In this document: positions 45,598 to 53,874 of the stretch, piece by piece
Numbering within the stretch: the stretch's first letter is position 1
How the letters are laid out: every line of letters begins with the position of its first letter
Assembly: GCF_038397775.1 (NCBI RefSeq)
Contig: NZ_CP151650.1
Coordinates: 4,154,001-4,218,000, forward strand
Direction: 5' to 3'
Length of the DNA: 64,000 bases
From: Pseudomonas sp. RC10
GTDB taxonomy: Bacteria; Pseudomonadota; Gammaproteobacteria; Pseudomonadales; Pseudomonadaceae
Made by a program: the position numbers and the translations under genes
Notes under the pieces: generated by a model
The model's input: the letters and a program-made list of their open reading frames with translations, nothing else
Databases searched by the model: none
What the model was told of the DNA's origin: nothing

Positions 45598-45718
45598 TCG
45601 GCAGGCCGTTTGGCGAAATTCTATCGATGGCCGATACTTCGCACATGCGATAAAAACTCAGCGACACATTCCTCGGTGGAATGTCAGCCCAAGGATCGAG
45701 CCTTGAGGAGACACCGTC

Positions 45719-46675
45719 ATCAACCGCTACCTGCGCAACCTGCCGCCCCTTGAAACACTGATCACGTTCGAAGCCGTCGGACGGCACGCGAGCTTTACCC
45801 ACGCGGCGTCGGAGCTGTTTCTCACCCAGAGCGCAGTGAGCAAACAGATGCGCCAGTTGGAGACGTGCATCGGGGTGCCGGTGTTCGAGCGCAAACCTCG
45901 GGGCGTGGCGTTGACCCGAGCGGGGGAGGAATTGCTGATGACGGTCAACGTCATGCTGTCGACCCTCTATCAAAGCGTCACGCGCATTCGCAACGTCCAT
46001 CAGACCAACGCCGTGTCGGTGTTGGCGACCCATGCGCTGGCGCAGTTCTGGCTGTTCCCCAAGCTCATCGAATTCAATAAGGCTTACCCCGAGATCGCCG
46101 TGCACGTGCACGCGATCAATGAAATCGACGACGCCAGCCTCAACGATTTCGACCTTGGCATCCTCTACGGCGACGGGGAATGGGCCTCGTTGAACAGCGA
46201 CTTTCTGCTCCCGGAGATCGTTTACCCGGCCGCCCACCCGTCCTACGACGTGTCCGGCATCGAGACGCTGGAAGACCTCGCACGGGCCAACCTCGTGCAA
46301 ATCGACACCTCCGCCTGGCGTTGCCTGGACTGGCAACAGTGGTTTGAACTGTTGGACCACGACTACACACCGCCCGACAACGCCCCGGTGTTCAATCAGC
46401 TGACATTGGCATTCCGCGCCGTGCAACAAGGCATGGGCATCGGCCTGGCGTGGACCTTCATGGGGGACGAAGCCGTGGCCAAGGGCGAACTGCGGCGGGT
46501 CACGGATTTCCAGTGCGTCACGCGGTTCGGGGAGTTTCTGGTGTCCGTGAAACACCGCGCCCTGTCACCTTGCGCCGAGGTATTTCGGCAGTGGTTGCTG
46601 GTGTCGGCGAAGGAACAGGTGGGTGCGTTTGGAGATCGCGTTGTGCCAGATAAAACGCCGTCGCTGCCGTCGTAA
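45719..46675 (+). CDS. LysR-family regulator with a non-canonical (ATC) start
   Basis: 318 residues if read from ATC at 45719. The winged helix PPLETLITFEAVGRHASFTHA and LTQSAVSKQMRQLETCIGVPVFERKPRG is complete only when translation begins before 45740. No ATG, GTG or TTG exists in frame between the stop at 45704 and 45836; a GTG at 45836 would cut the helix-turn-helix in half. The perfect Shine-Dalgarno GAGGAG ends 8 bases before the ATC. CTG at 45731 is an alternative. It is divergent from the EamA transporter gene. Confidence 0.72.
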   Translation: MNRYLRNLPPLETLITFEAVGRHASFTHAASELFLTQSAVSKQMRQLETCIGVPVFERKPRGVALTRAGEELLMTVNVMLSTLYQSVTRIRNVHQTNAVSVLATHALAQFWLFPKLIEFNKAYPEIAVHVHAINEIDDASLNDFDLGILYGDGEWASLNSDFLLPEIVYPAAHPSYDVSGIETLEDLARANLVQIDTSAWRCLDWQQWFELLDHDYTPPDNAPVFNQLTLAFRAVQQGMGIGLAWTFMGDEAVAKGELRRVTDFQCVTRFGEFLVSVKHRALSPCAEVFRQWLLVSAKEQVGAFGDRVVPDKTPSLPS

Positions 46676-46701
46676 CCTCCGGCGTCTCCCACGGGAATTG
46701 C

Positions 46702-46849
46702 GGCGTGTGCAGGTTTCGACACCGGCACATATCCTGTGGAAGCTGCAGGAGCTGTGCGACGGCCGCGAAGGCGGTGTGCCAGGCGGCCTATTCATCTCTG
46801 TCCCCGCCGCCGTCGCTGCCGTCGTGACCTCCGGCGTCTCCCACGGGAA
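46702..46849. repeat. 150-bp tandem repeat, unit 1 (before IS copy 2)
   Basis: The unit runs from TTGCGGCGTGTGCAGGTTTC through CGGCACATATCCTGTGG to CGTGACCTCCGGCGTCTCCC. It contains a REP-like inverted arm (GTGACCTCCGGCGTCTCCCAC). The IS copy at 46850 was inserted exactly at the junction with the next unit. Confidence 0.75.
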
Positions 46850-46876
46850 TGAACTGCCCCCCAAAAGTTGGACAGT

Positions 46877-47683
46877 TTACGCCGCAGCCTGAGTCCTGTA
46901 TTCAACAGGACTCAGGCCATTGAGTCTCAGCTTGATGCGGTCATGGTTGTAGTAATGAATGTACTCATCCAGGCCGACCTTCAATTCTTCCACACTCTCG
47001 AAACGCTTCAGGTAGAAAAACTCTGACTTCAGCGTGCCGAAAAAACTCTCCATCGCCGCATTATCCAGGCAATTGCCTTTGCGGGACATGCTCTGTTTCA
47101 CACCTTTTTCGCTGAGTGCGTGGCGATAGCGTGGCTGTTGGTAGTGCCATCCCTGGTCCGAATGAACGACCAGTTTGGGCGCGTCTCCCAAGCAAGCCAA
47201 CGCCTTGTCGAGCATGTTCCCCACCAACTCGTAGTAAGGCCGACTGGCTGTTTCGTACGCGATGATTTCGCCGTTGTACAAATCCATCACAGGAGACAAG
47301 TAGAGCTTCTGCTGACCCACTTTGAACTCGGTGACGTCGGTTACCCACTTCTGTTTTGGCCGGGGTGCATGAAAATTACGCTCCAGCAGGTTCGCGGCGA
47401 TTTTGCCAACAGTCCCCCGGTAGGAACGGTATTTCTTGGGCCGTACGACCGATTGCAAACCCTGTTCGGCCATCAGCCGTTCGATGACCTTCTTGTTGAC
47501 CAGCGTTCCTTCCTTTCTGAGCGCAAGCGCAATACGCCGATAGCCATACAGCCCTCTCTGCTTGTGATATTCCTGCTGCACCCGTTCCTTGAGCGCCGCA
47601 TGCCGGTCCGGTTTCTGCTCAGCCTTGACCTGGTAATAGAAGGTGCTGCGTGCCAGCCCGACCAGCTCAAGGAGGTCGGGCAA
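46877..47683 (-). CDS. IS3-family transposase OrfB (copy 2)
   Basis: 268 residues; DDE motifs as in copy 1 (Asp in TDVTEF, Asp in HSDQGW, Glu in AAMESFFGTLKSEF). It differs from copy 1 by Met for Ile beside the catalytic Glu, Val for Ala in ELKVGL, Leu for Met in NGLSP, and Ala for Glu near the end. Expected as an OrfAB frameshift product. Confidence 0.92.
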   Translation of the reverse strand: MPDLLELVGLARSTFYYQVKAEQKPDRHAALKERVQQEYHKQRGLYGYRRIALALRKEGTLVNKKVIERLMAEQGLQSVVRPKKYRSYRGTVGKIAANLLERNFHAPRPKQKWVTDVTEFKVGQQKLYLSPVMDLYNGEIIAYETASRPYYELVGNMLDKALACLGDAPKLVVHSDQGWHYQQPRYRHALSEKGVKQSMSRKGNCLDNAAMESFFGTLKSEFFYLKRFESVEELKVGLDEYIHYYNHDRIKLRLNGLSPVEYRTQAAA

Positions 47684-47712
47684 TGGGAATCGGTGCTTGA
47701 GTTTGCGGACGA

Positions 47713-48225
47713 TCAGGACTTTTTCCCCCGTGTTCGCTCCTTTTCCTCGCGCAGGGCCTTGAGCTCCTTTAGGACAGCGTTCTCCATGCGCATGTACTCA
47801 AGTTCAGCCATCAACTGCTCTCGTGGCTTTTGTGCATCGTTGGTGTCGGTGGGTTTGGCGGGTTTGATTTTCATGGGCGTGTCGGCTGGCTGGATGGCAG
47901 TAGGGGTGACAGGACTGTCACTGTAATACTGGCGTTGCCAGATGCCTATCAGGGAGGACCGCCCAAGGTCAAAATGCGCAGCGGTCTGGCGTAGCGAAAG
48001 TCGATGCTCATGCATGTAGGTCAAGACTTGGCGCTTGAAATCCTCGCTGTACCGCCGCGCATACGACATTGGCTTGATGCTGTTGCCAGTCCGATAACTG
48101 GCGACCCAGCGTCGAAGGAGACTGAAGTCGATGCCAAAATGTCTGGCCACTGTTCGGAAGCCGTCGGTGCCGTTTAGGTAGGCGGTGACCGCCGTGAGCT
48201 TGAACTGCTCGGTGTACTTGACCAT
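47713..48225 (-). CDS. IS3-family transposase OrfA (copy 2)
   Basis: 170 residues, start ATG at 48225 after GGGGGATCT. The two helix-turn-helix segments and the coiled coil are as in copy 1. It differs at MVKY for MIKY and NGTDG for NGTNG. The -1 frameshift run GGAAAAAG is intact. Confidence 0.9.
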   Translation of the reverse strand: MVKYTEQFKLTAVTAYLNGTDGFRTVARHFGIDFSLLRRWVASYRTGNSIKPMSYARRYSEDFKRQVLTYMHEHRLSLRQTAAHFDLGRSSLIGIWQRQYYSDSPVTPTAIQPADTPMKIKPAKPTDTNDAQKPREQLMAELEYMRMENAVLKELKALREEKERTRGKKS

Positions 48226-48273
48226 AGATCCCCCAGGGGTTGGATGGGTGTCCAACTTCTTGGGGGCAGTTCA

Positions 48274-48575
48274 GGAATGCGGTATGTGAAGTTTTCGACA
48301 TCGGCACATATCCTGTGGGAGCTGCAGGAGCTGTGCGACGGCCGCGAAGGCGGTGTGCCAGGCGGCCTATTCATCTCTGGCCCGCCGCCGTCGCTGCCGT
48401 CGTGACCTCCGGCGTCTCCCACAGATGTGCGGTATGTGAAGTTTTCGACATCGGCACATATCCTGTGGGAGCTGCAGGAGCTGTGCGACGGCCGCGAAGG
48501 CGGCGTGTCAGGCGGCCTATTCATCTCTGGCCCGCCGCCGTCGCTGCCGTCGTGACCTCCGGCTTTTCCCACGGG
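48274..48575. repeat. 150-bp tandem repeat, units 2 and 3
   Basis: Two units of 150 bases starting near 48281 (GGTATGTGAAGTTTTCGACA) and 48431. Each contains CCTGTGGGAGCTGCAGGAGC and ends with CGTGACCTCCGGC followed by a CCCAC arm. With the unit at 46702 there are three copies, interrupted by the IS after unit 1. Confidence 0.85.
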
Positions 48576-48622
48576 AGTTGCGGCGTGCGCAGGTTTCGAT
48601 GTCGATGCAGGCCGTCATCCGC

Positions 48623-49351
48623 TCACTGAACCGTGCGCGTCGGCCGCACCACAATCTCGTTCACATCGACATCATCCGGCTGTTCGATGGCGTAGCGCAC
48701 CGCCCGGCCGATCGCGTCGGGTTGCAGGGCAATGGCGCGGTAGGTGGCCATGGCGGATTTGGCGGTGTCGTCGGTGATCGTCGAGGCCAGTTCGCTTTCC
48801 ACCACGCCGGGGTGGATGCAGGTGACGCGGATGTCCGGGCTTTCCTGGCGCAAGCCGTCGGAGATGGCGCGCACGGCGTATTTGGTCGCGCAGTACACCG
48901 CCGCCGTCGGCACGACGCTCAACGCACCCACCGACGCGATGTTGATCACATGGCCCGAACGGCGCTGGGTGAACTCGGGCAAGACCGCCGCGATACCGTG
49001 CAGCACCCCCTTGATATTGACGTCGACCATGCGGTCCCATTCTTCGGTTTTCATTGAGGCCATGGGCGACAGCGGCATGATCCCGGCGTTGTTGATGATC
49101 ACGTCCACCCTGCCCCAACGCTCCCGTGCGGCTTGGGCGAATGCAACGACGTCGGCCTGGTCGGTCACGTCGAGGCGACGGCACTCGGCCTTCCCGCCGG
49201 CGGCATTGATCTGGTCCACCACGGTTTGCAGACGGTCCGTACGGCGCGCGCCCAGCATCAGGGTCGCACCGGCGGCGCCCAGTTCCCGGGCGATGCCTTC
49301 GCCAACTCCGCTGGAAGCGCCGGTGATGAGGATGATTTTGTCGAGGCTCAT
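48623..49351 (-). CDS. short-chain dehydrogenase/reductase
   Basis: A 242-residue SDR. Cofactor motif LITGASSGVGEGIARELGAAG, then GARRTDRLQ, suggests NADP binding through the Arg pair. NNAGIMPLSPM and the catalytic NIASVGALSVVPTAAVYCATKYA follow. It resembles YdfG/KR-type oxidoreductases. It is divergent from a LysR gene at 49454 across about 100 bases. Substrate unknown. Confidence 0.9.
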   Translation of the reverse strand: MSLDKIILITGASSGVGEGIARELGAAGATLMLGARRTDRLQTVVDQINAAGGKAECRRLDVTDQADVVAFAQAARERWGRVDVIINNAGIMPLSPMASMKTEEWDRMVDVNIKGVLHGIAAVLPEFTQRRSGHVINIASVGALSVVPTAAVYCATKYAVRAISDGLRQESPDIRVTCIHPGVVESELASTITDDTAKSAMATYRAIALQPDAIGRAVRYAIEQPDDVDVNEIVVRPTRTVQ

Positions 49352-49453
49352 GTTCAGGTTCTCGTGTAAGTGACGTTGACGGACACACTAACCGTGAAGC
49401 ATTGTCGCGATAACTCCCCCTCCACTGACCGAACAGGTTAGCGCTGCTTACCA

Positions 49454-50347
49454 ATGGACATCGATCTCAATCTGCTGAAAGTCTTCGCGGCGGTCGCTCA
49501 ATGGCACAACTTCAGGGCGGCCGCCGATCATTTGGGGGTGAGCCGCTCGGCGGTGAGCCAGAGCATTCGCAGGCTGGAAGACAGCCTCGGGGTGTCGCTG
49601 GTCCAGCGCTCGACGCGCAATGTGCGCCTGACCGAAGCGGGCGAAGCCTTGCACCGACAGACCGCGGGCGCGTTGTCAGCGGTGGCCATCGCCCTCGACA
49701 GCGCCGCGTTGCAAGGCCCGCCTCGCGGGTTGTTGAGGGTGGCGGTGACGTCGATTGCCGAACGCTTTCTCGACGGCCCGCTGATCGCCAGCTTCGTCGA
49801 GGCCTTCCCTCACGTGACGCTGGACGTGACGGTAACCGATGAGGAGTTCGACATCGTCGAGCGCGGGTTCGACGCGGGCGTGCGCTTGGGCGAAGTGATC
49901 GAGCAGGACATGATCGCCATCCCGGTCACCGGCGAGCAGCGCGAAGTCGCCGTCGCCACCCCGGCCTATCTCGCGCAACATGGACGCCCGCAACACCCCC
50001 GCGACCTCACCGCCCACCGCTGCATCGGCTGGCGCCCGTCCCCGGACGTCGCGCCTTGGCGCTGGGAATTCACCGAAAACGGTTGCGCGTTCGACGTGGC
50101 CGTCGCTCCCCGAATTACCACCAACGACATGCTGCTGATGGTGCGCACAGCGCTGGCGGGCGGCGGAATCACCTTCGGCATCGAAGACACCTTCCGCCCG
50201 TACCTCGAACGCGGCGAATTGGTGACCGTGCTGGACGAATACCTCGCGCCTTTTCCGGGGTTCTACCTGTACTACCCGAATCGGCATAACCTGGCGCCTA
50301 AGTTGAGGGCGTTGATTGACCATGTGCGGGGGTACAGGAAGAGATAG
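49454..50347 (+). CDS. LysR-family regulator (CrgA/PA0477 type)
   Basis: 297 residues. Helix-turn-helix MDIDLNLLKVFAAVAQWHNFRAAADHLGVSRSAVSQSIRRLEDSLGVSLVQRSTR is at the start; the effector domain with FVEAFPHVTLDVTVTDEEFDIVERGFDAGVRLGE and YLAQHGRPQHPRDL follows. It probably controls the divergent SDR gene, a common LysR/SDR pairing. Confidence 0.9.
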   Translation: MDIDLNLLKVFAAVAQWHNFRAAADHLGVSRSAVSQSIRRLEDSLGVSLVQRSTRNVRLTEAGEALHRQTAGALSAVAIALDSAALQGPPRGLLRVAVTSIAERFLDGPLIASFVEAFPHVTLDVTVTDEEFDIVERGFDAGVRLGEVIEQDMIAIPVTGEQREVAVATPAYLAQHGRPQHPRDLTAHRCIGWRPSPDVAPWRWEFTENGCAFDVAVAPRITTNDMLLMVRTALAGGGITFGIEDTFRPYLERGELVTVLDEYLAPFPGFYLYYPNRHNLAPKLRALIDHVRGYRKR

Positions 50348-50495
50348 AACATGCAGTGCGCGCGGGGAGCCTGATCCACCGGGTTGCCCGGTTTTACTGC
50401 CGCTTCGCAGCAGATCGCGAGCAAGCAACGCTCCCACGGCCTGCGGCCAGAATCAAAAGCCCGTCTGTGCACGACGCGCCGCTTCCCACCGGGCC

Positions 50496-50906
50496 TCAGT
50501 CAAAAAACTCCATCCCTTCATACGGACTGACCCGACAAGCGGCCAGCCGGGACGCCAAATCGCCTACATGGGCTTCGAGCTGATGGCCATCGGGATCAAG
50601 AAAATACAACGAATCCCCTTCACTTTTATCCTGTTTCCAAAGTGAGACGTTCTGGTCCCGAAGCCATTGCCCGAATGCAGCAAAATGCTCCGGCGCCACG
50701 GTGAATGCATAGTGCGTGTAGTTCAGTTGCATACCTTCCGGGCGCACATCATCCAGCGACAGGCACAGCCAGAGATCTCCCAGCGTGAGATATGCGCCAC
50801 GCGCCCAACGCGCGGAAAGTTTGAAGCCCAAGGTTTTCTGGTAAAACTCAACACTTCGCGGCAGAGACGCCACCGCAAGGGTCAGGTGATTGAAACCGGT
50901 CAACAT
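50496..50906 (-). CDS. fosA: fosfomycin resistance glutathione transferase FosA
   Basis: 136 residues, vicinal oxygen chelate fold. Metal ligands His7 in GFNHLTL, His65 in NYTHYAF and Glu111 in [10 protein letters not shown] are present, with Thr9, Lys94, Ser99, Tyr101 and Arg120 at the family's fosfomycin and potassium sites. It joins glutathione to fosfomycin. FosA is chromosomal in many pseudomonads, so it is not a sign of recent transfer here. Confidence 0.93.
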   Translation of the reverse strand: MLTGFNHLTLAVASLPRSVEFYQKTLGFKLSARWARGAYLTLGDLWLCLSLDDVRPEGMQLNYTHYAFTVAPEHFAAFGQWLRDQNVSLWKQDKSEGDSLYFLDPDGHQLEAHVGDLASRLAACRVSPYEGMEFFD

Positions 50907-50930
50907 GAGAACGAGCCCTTTGGAGGTTCA

Positions 50931-51212
50931 ATGAGTGCCGATGCAACGCCGCTGGACGAATCAGGATCATCACCGCAGGACGGCTGGTTTTCCGCCGAGC
51001 ATCGGGCGCGGATCGATGAGTTGATCGTCAAGTTGAAGACCAGCGACACCCGCGAGAGCGTTTCGCGGTATCACGGGATGGCGGAAGGTTATCTGCTGGG
51101 GCTGCTGGATGGCTATCACGTCGGCGTCGAACACCATGATGAGGTGCGGCAATACTTGCACAGCCTCGCCATCGCGCGGTTGAAGGTGGTCAAGCCGAAG
51201 GGGCGCACGTGA
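50931..51212 (+). CDS. hypothetical protein, 93 residues
   Basis: ATG at 50931 has GGAGG at the ideal distance; the open frame further upstream is antisense to fosA. Charged N-terminus, then WFSAEHRARIDELIVKLKTS and YHGMAEGYLLGLLDGYHVGVEHHDEVRQYLHSLAIARLK, mostly helical. I do not recognise the family. It lies 24 bases from the divergent fosA start and 90 bases before the thioredoxin-like gene. Confidence 0.7.
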   Translation: MSADATPLDESGSSPQDGWFSAEHRARIDELIVKLKTSDTRESVSRYHGMAEGYLLGLLDGYHVGVEHHDEVRQYLHSLAIARLKVVKPKGRT

Positions 51213-51302
51213 CCACTGTCCCGGGGTCGGTTCAGTCTCCGCGATTGCAGCACAGCCGCATTTCTGCTGGGATGCCCCATCGCCATTCAAAATGAGCCCC
51301 TC

Positions 51303-51809
51303 ATGACCTCTTATCAGGACCTTTTCAGCATCGGCGAAGCGTTCGACACCTTCGTCGGTCGCGGCCTGCCCGCCGAAATCGCCACCGTTCGCCGCATTCA
51401 GCAACAGCTCGCGGAAACCAACGCCCTCAGTCCCGCCACCCTTGAGCGACTGCGCGCTGTCCGTGGCCGTGTTCATCTGCTGGCGGCGGGTGAAATGTGG
51501 TGCCCGGATTGCCAGATCAACCTTACCGTCCTGGATCACCTGCAGCGCGTGCAGCCAAACATCACGCTGGCGGTGATCACCAAAAGCCGGGCGGAACAGG
51601 CGCTCAAGGCCCCGCTGGCGCTGGAGCGGATTTCGATCCCGTTCGTGCTGGTGCTGGATGACGCATTTCACGTGCTAGGGCGTTTCGTCGAGAGCCCGCA
51701 GGCGGTGGTGGACGGTGGCGATGCCGTGAAGGCGGATTATCGGGCGGGGAGGTTTCTGGAAAATACCGTGCGGGATGTGCTCGCGATTCTCGAAGCGCCA
51801 AAGCCTTGA
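51303..51809 (+). CDS. thioredoxin-family protein
   Basis: 168 residues with a thioredoxin-fold core holding the redox pair Cys67 and Cys70 in AAGEMWCPDCQINLTVLDHL, and a cis-Pro-like segment ISIPFVLVLDDAFHVLGRF. No signal peptide, so cytosolic. It resembles the thioredoxin-like proteins (COG0526) of unknown partner. Its stop is followed by a 75-base gap and then a tandem repeat. Confidence 0.82.
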   Translation: MTSYQDLFSIGEAFDTFVGRGLPAEIATVRRIQQQLAETNALSPATLERLRAVRGRVHLLAAGEMWCPDCQINLTVLDHLQRVQPNITLAVITKSRAEQALKAPLALERISIPFVLVLDDAFHVLGRFVESPQAVVDGGDAVKADYRAGRFLENTVRDVLAILEAPKP

Positions 51810-51880
51810 TGTGCTGATGCATCTCACGGGGTTGCCTGTGTGTGTGTGTGTCTGGACGTGTCGAGACCGGCAAAAAACCC

Positions 51881-52350
51881 GTGGGAGACGCCGGAGGGAC
51901 GACGGCAGCGACGGCGGTGGGTCCGTTGCCGATCAATCGTCTGCTCCACCGCTTCGCGGCCGTCGTTCCTCCGGCTGCTCCCACAAGGTTCAGTGCCGTG
52001 CTCGCGTTATTCGTTCAAACACAATCCTGTCCGGGTTGCCGATGGCCGCGAGTCATGGCCGGACTGCCACAGTGGGTTTGTGTCGTCAGCAAAATCCCTG
52101 AACACCGCAAATCCCGTGGGAGACGCCGGAGGGACGACGGCAGCGACGGCGGTGGGTCCGTTGCCAATCAATCGTCTGCTCCACCGCTTCGCGGCCGTCG
52201 TTCCTCCGGCTGCTCCCACAAGGTTCAGTGCCGTGATCGCGTTCTTTGCTCAAACCAATCGTGTCCGGGTTGCCGATGGCCGCGAGTCACGGCCGCCGCG
52301 CCGGAGTGCCACAGTGGGTTAGTGTCGTCAGCTCAATCCCCGGACGCCGC
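51881..52350. repeat. two tandem copies of a 235-bp repeat
   Basis: Unit 1 starts GTGGGAGACGCCGGAGGGAC at 51881 and unit 2 with the same bases at 52116. Each holds an inverted pair (GCCGGAGG, CCTCCGGC) around the stretch GGGTCCGTTGCC, then TCCGGGTTGCCGATGGCCGC and CACAGTGGGTTNGTGTCGTC. They differ at a few positions. ORFs predicted here (51840-52378) only translate the repeat. A short (GT)n run lies just before, at 51838-51853. Confidence 0.85.
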
Positions 52351-52418
52351 ACGTCTTCCTGTGGCGTACGGTGTTTAGCGGACGACGCCAATCTCTGTGC
52401 CGGACCGCTTGTAATTTC

Positions 52419-52468
52419 CGCTCCTTCAGCTCAACTGTCTAAGGTGCATATCCTTATATTCAGGAGCG
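52419..52468 (+). promoter_or_regulatory. candidate RNA thermometer in the hsp20 leader
   Basis: CGCTCCT at 52419-52425 is a perfect 7-base complement of AGGAGCG at 52462-52468, which contains the Shine-Dalgarno sequence of the hsp20 gene. Between them TAAGG (52440-52444) can pair with CCTTA (52452-52456) as an inner hairpin. The ATG lies 6 bases after the stem. The short stem could melt on warming, as in ROSE-type leaders of small heat shock genes; this is an inference from pairing only. Confidence 0.62.
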
Positions 52469-52474
52469 TTGGAC

Positions 52475-52936
52475 ATGGCCATTGCAAGCTCTTTGGCCCC
52501 GTTGTTCCGCCAATCGGTGGGATTCGATCGTTTCAATGATGTCTTCGAGTCAGCCCTCCACAGCGAAGCAGCCTCGGGCTACCCCCCTCACAATGTCGAG
52601 CGCTACGGCGACGATCATTATCGGATCGTCATCACCGCTGCCGGGCTGTGCGCCGACGACCTGGACCTTCAACTGGAAAAAAGCGTGCTCACGATTTGCG
52701 GCGGCGAGCGCCACGCCGATGCGGGCGCGACTTATCTGCATCAAGGCATCGCCCACGGCCCGTTTCGCATGGTGTTTCATCTGGCCGACCACATTGAAGT
52801 GCAAGGCGCGACGTTCGAGCACGGGCTGTTGATCGTCTTCCTGCTGCACCGCATGCCGGAGCCGCTCAAGGCCCGACACATCAGGATCGACAGCTCGGGC
52901 GATGGTCCCGGGGAGTACCGAATCAATCGGGGTTGA
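52475..52936 (+). CDS. Hsp20/alpha-crystallin family small heat shock protein
   Basis: 153 residues, IbpA-like. It begins MAIASSLAPLFRQSVGFDRFNDVFESAL, followed by PPHNVERYGDDHYRIVITAAGLCADDLDLQLEKSVLTICG and the final HGLLIVFLLHRMPEPLKARHIRI, the alpha-crystallin core. It holds unfolded proteins for refolding. ATG at 52475 follows AGGAG (8-base spacer); the TTG at 52469 is an unlikely alternative. Its 3' end overlaps the convergent lipoprotein gene by 14 bases. Confidence 0.88.
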   Translation: MAIASSLAPLFRQSVGFDRFNDVFESALHSEAASGYPPHNVERYGDDHYRIVITAAGLCADDLDLQLEKSVLTICGGERHADAGATYLHQGIAHGPFRMVFHLADHIEVQGATFEHGLLIVFLLHRMPEPLKARHIRIDSSGDGPGEYRINRG

Positions 52937-53705
52937 AGGTGGAGCATTCGGCCGTCTCACCCGCGACGGCCCCCGATCGCCCCTCTTCGACAAACGCCGC
53001 CCGTTTCGCCGCCACGGTGTCCCGCAGCGCCTCGTAGTAGTCAGGCTCTTGCCGCAACTTGTCCGTCATCGGCAACAGGCGCGCTCGGTCATCGACAATC
53101 CCGCCCACCGTGTTGATCGTGCTCAGGGTGTCGAGGGTATCGCTGTTGTCGCCGAACGGATCGACCGCGAAGCTCAATACCTTGCCAGTGGCGTCCCGCA
53201 GGTTGGCGGTGCCGAGCAGCGGCAGTTCGACGATAGGTCCGTCGGCGATGCTCCAGACGCCGAAAGTCTGACCGAAATCGGCCTTGTGCCGCTCGATGCC
53301 CAGCTTGCCCGACACGTCGAACAGCCCGACTACGCCGACGGTGGTGTTGATGACGAAGCGCCCGAGGGTGTTGACCGAGCGTCGGCCGTTGCCTTGCAGC
53401 AGGTCGTTGATGAAGACCTTCGGCTCGCCGAAGTTGGCGACGAAGTTGTGCACGCCGCTCTGGAAGAACCCCGGCAAATGCCGATAACCACGGGCCACCG
53501 GGGCCAAGGCGTAATCGTCGACCGTGCGGTTGAAGGCGAAGATGCCCCGGTTCACCGACTGAGCGGGGTCATGAATCTGGTAGGCCACCGGCTCACACGA
53601 AGAGGGCGCCGGGGAAGGCGGCGTCGCGCAGCCGCTGGCGAGCACGGCCAGCACACCGACAGCGGCGAATCGAACACAGGGCACAGCAGGTTTGAGGATA
53701 GGCAT
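52923..53705 (-). CDS. MlaA/VacJ-family lipoprotein
   Basis: 260 residues. Signal peptide with lipobox LASGC (Cys near residue 27). The mature part has the family pattern DPAQSVNRGIFAFNRTVDDYALAPVARGYRHLP, then VNTLGRFVINTTVGVVGLFDVSGKLGIERHKADFGQTFGVWSI and GPIVELPLLGTANLRDATG. It is the outer-membrane part of the lipid asymmetry (Mla) system, which removes phospholipid from the outer leaflet. Start at 53705 is preferred over 53714; the longer frame lacks a signal peptide. Not next to other mla genes. Confidence 0.87.
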   Translation of the reverse strand: MPILKPAVPCVRFAAVGVLAVLASGCATPPSPAPSSCEPVAYQIHDPAQSVNRGIFAFNRTVDDYALAPVARGYRHLPGFFQSGVHNFVANFGEPKVFINDLLQGNGRRSVNTLGRFVINTTVGVVGLFDVSGKLGIERHKADFGQTFGVWSIADGPIVELPLLGTANLRDATGKVLSFAVDPFGDNSDTLDTLSTINTVGGIVDDRARLLPMTDKLRQEPDYYEALRDTVAAKRAAFVEEGRSGAVAGETAECSTFNPD

Positions 53706-53874
53706 GCGGAGCATCTCGACAGGAAGTGCCGACGATGCTGCCAAGGCTTTTTTGCCCGAAGATTGCCGGTTTCTTGCGGCCCGGTCGCTTTGTTGCCGGA
53801 TTGAAATATATGACGCGGCGCGCCGAATGATTTTAGATAGACGTCTGTTTTCCAGCCCGACAGCGTGCCCGACC

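Larger units (their letters stand above)
46850..48273 (-). mobile_element. IS3-family (IS150-like) insertion sequence, copy 2 (inverted)
   Basis: 1424 bases, the same length as copy 1 and almost identical, in the opposite orientation. Ends TGAACTGCCCCC at 46850 and complementary GGGGGCAGTTCA at 48273. The flanks show a 4-base direct repeat GGAA (46846-46849 and 48274-48277). It is inserted between units of a 150-bp tandem repeat. Confidence 0.93.

Noticed and set aside
48281..48575. CRISPR array
   Set aside because: The repeats are 150 bases long and contiguous, without short repeats and unique spacers, and there are no cas genes.
50496..50906. FosA as a sign of acquired resistance
   Set aside because: FosA is a normal chromosomal gene in many pseudomonads, and no mobile element lies next to it.
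51840..52378. Open frames of 160-178 codons over the tandem repeat
   Set aside because: They repeat themselves because the DNA is duplicated. Composition is Ser, Arg and Pro-rich with no family pattern, and no ribosome site is convincing.
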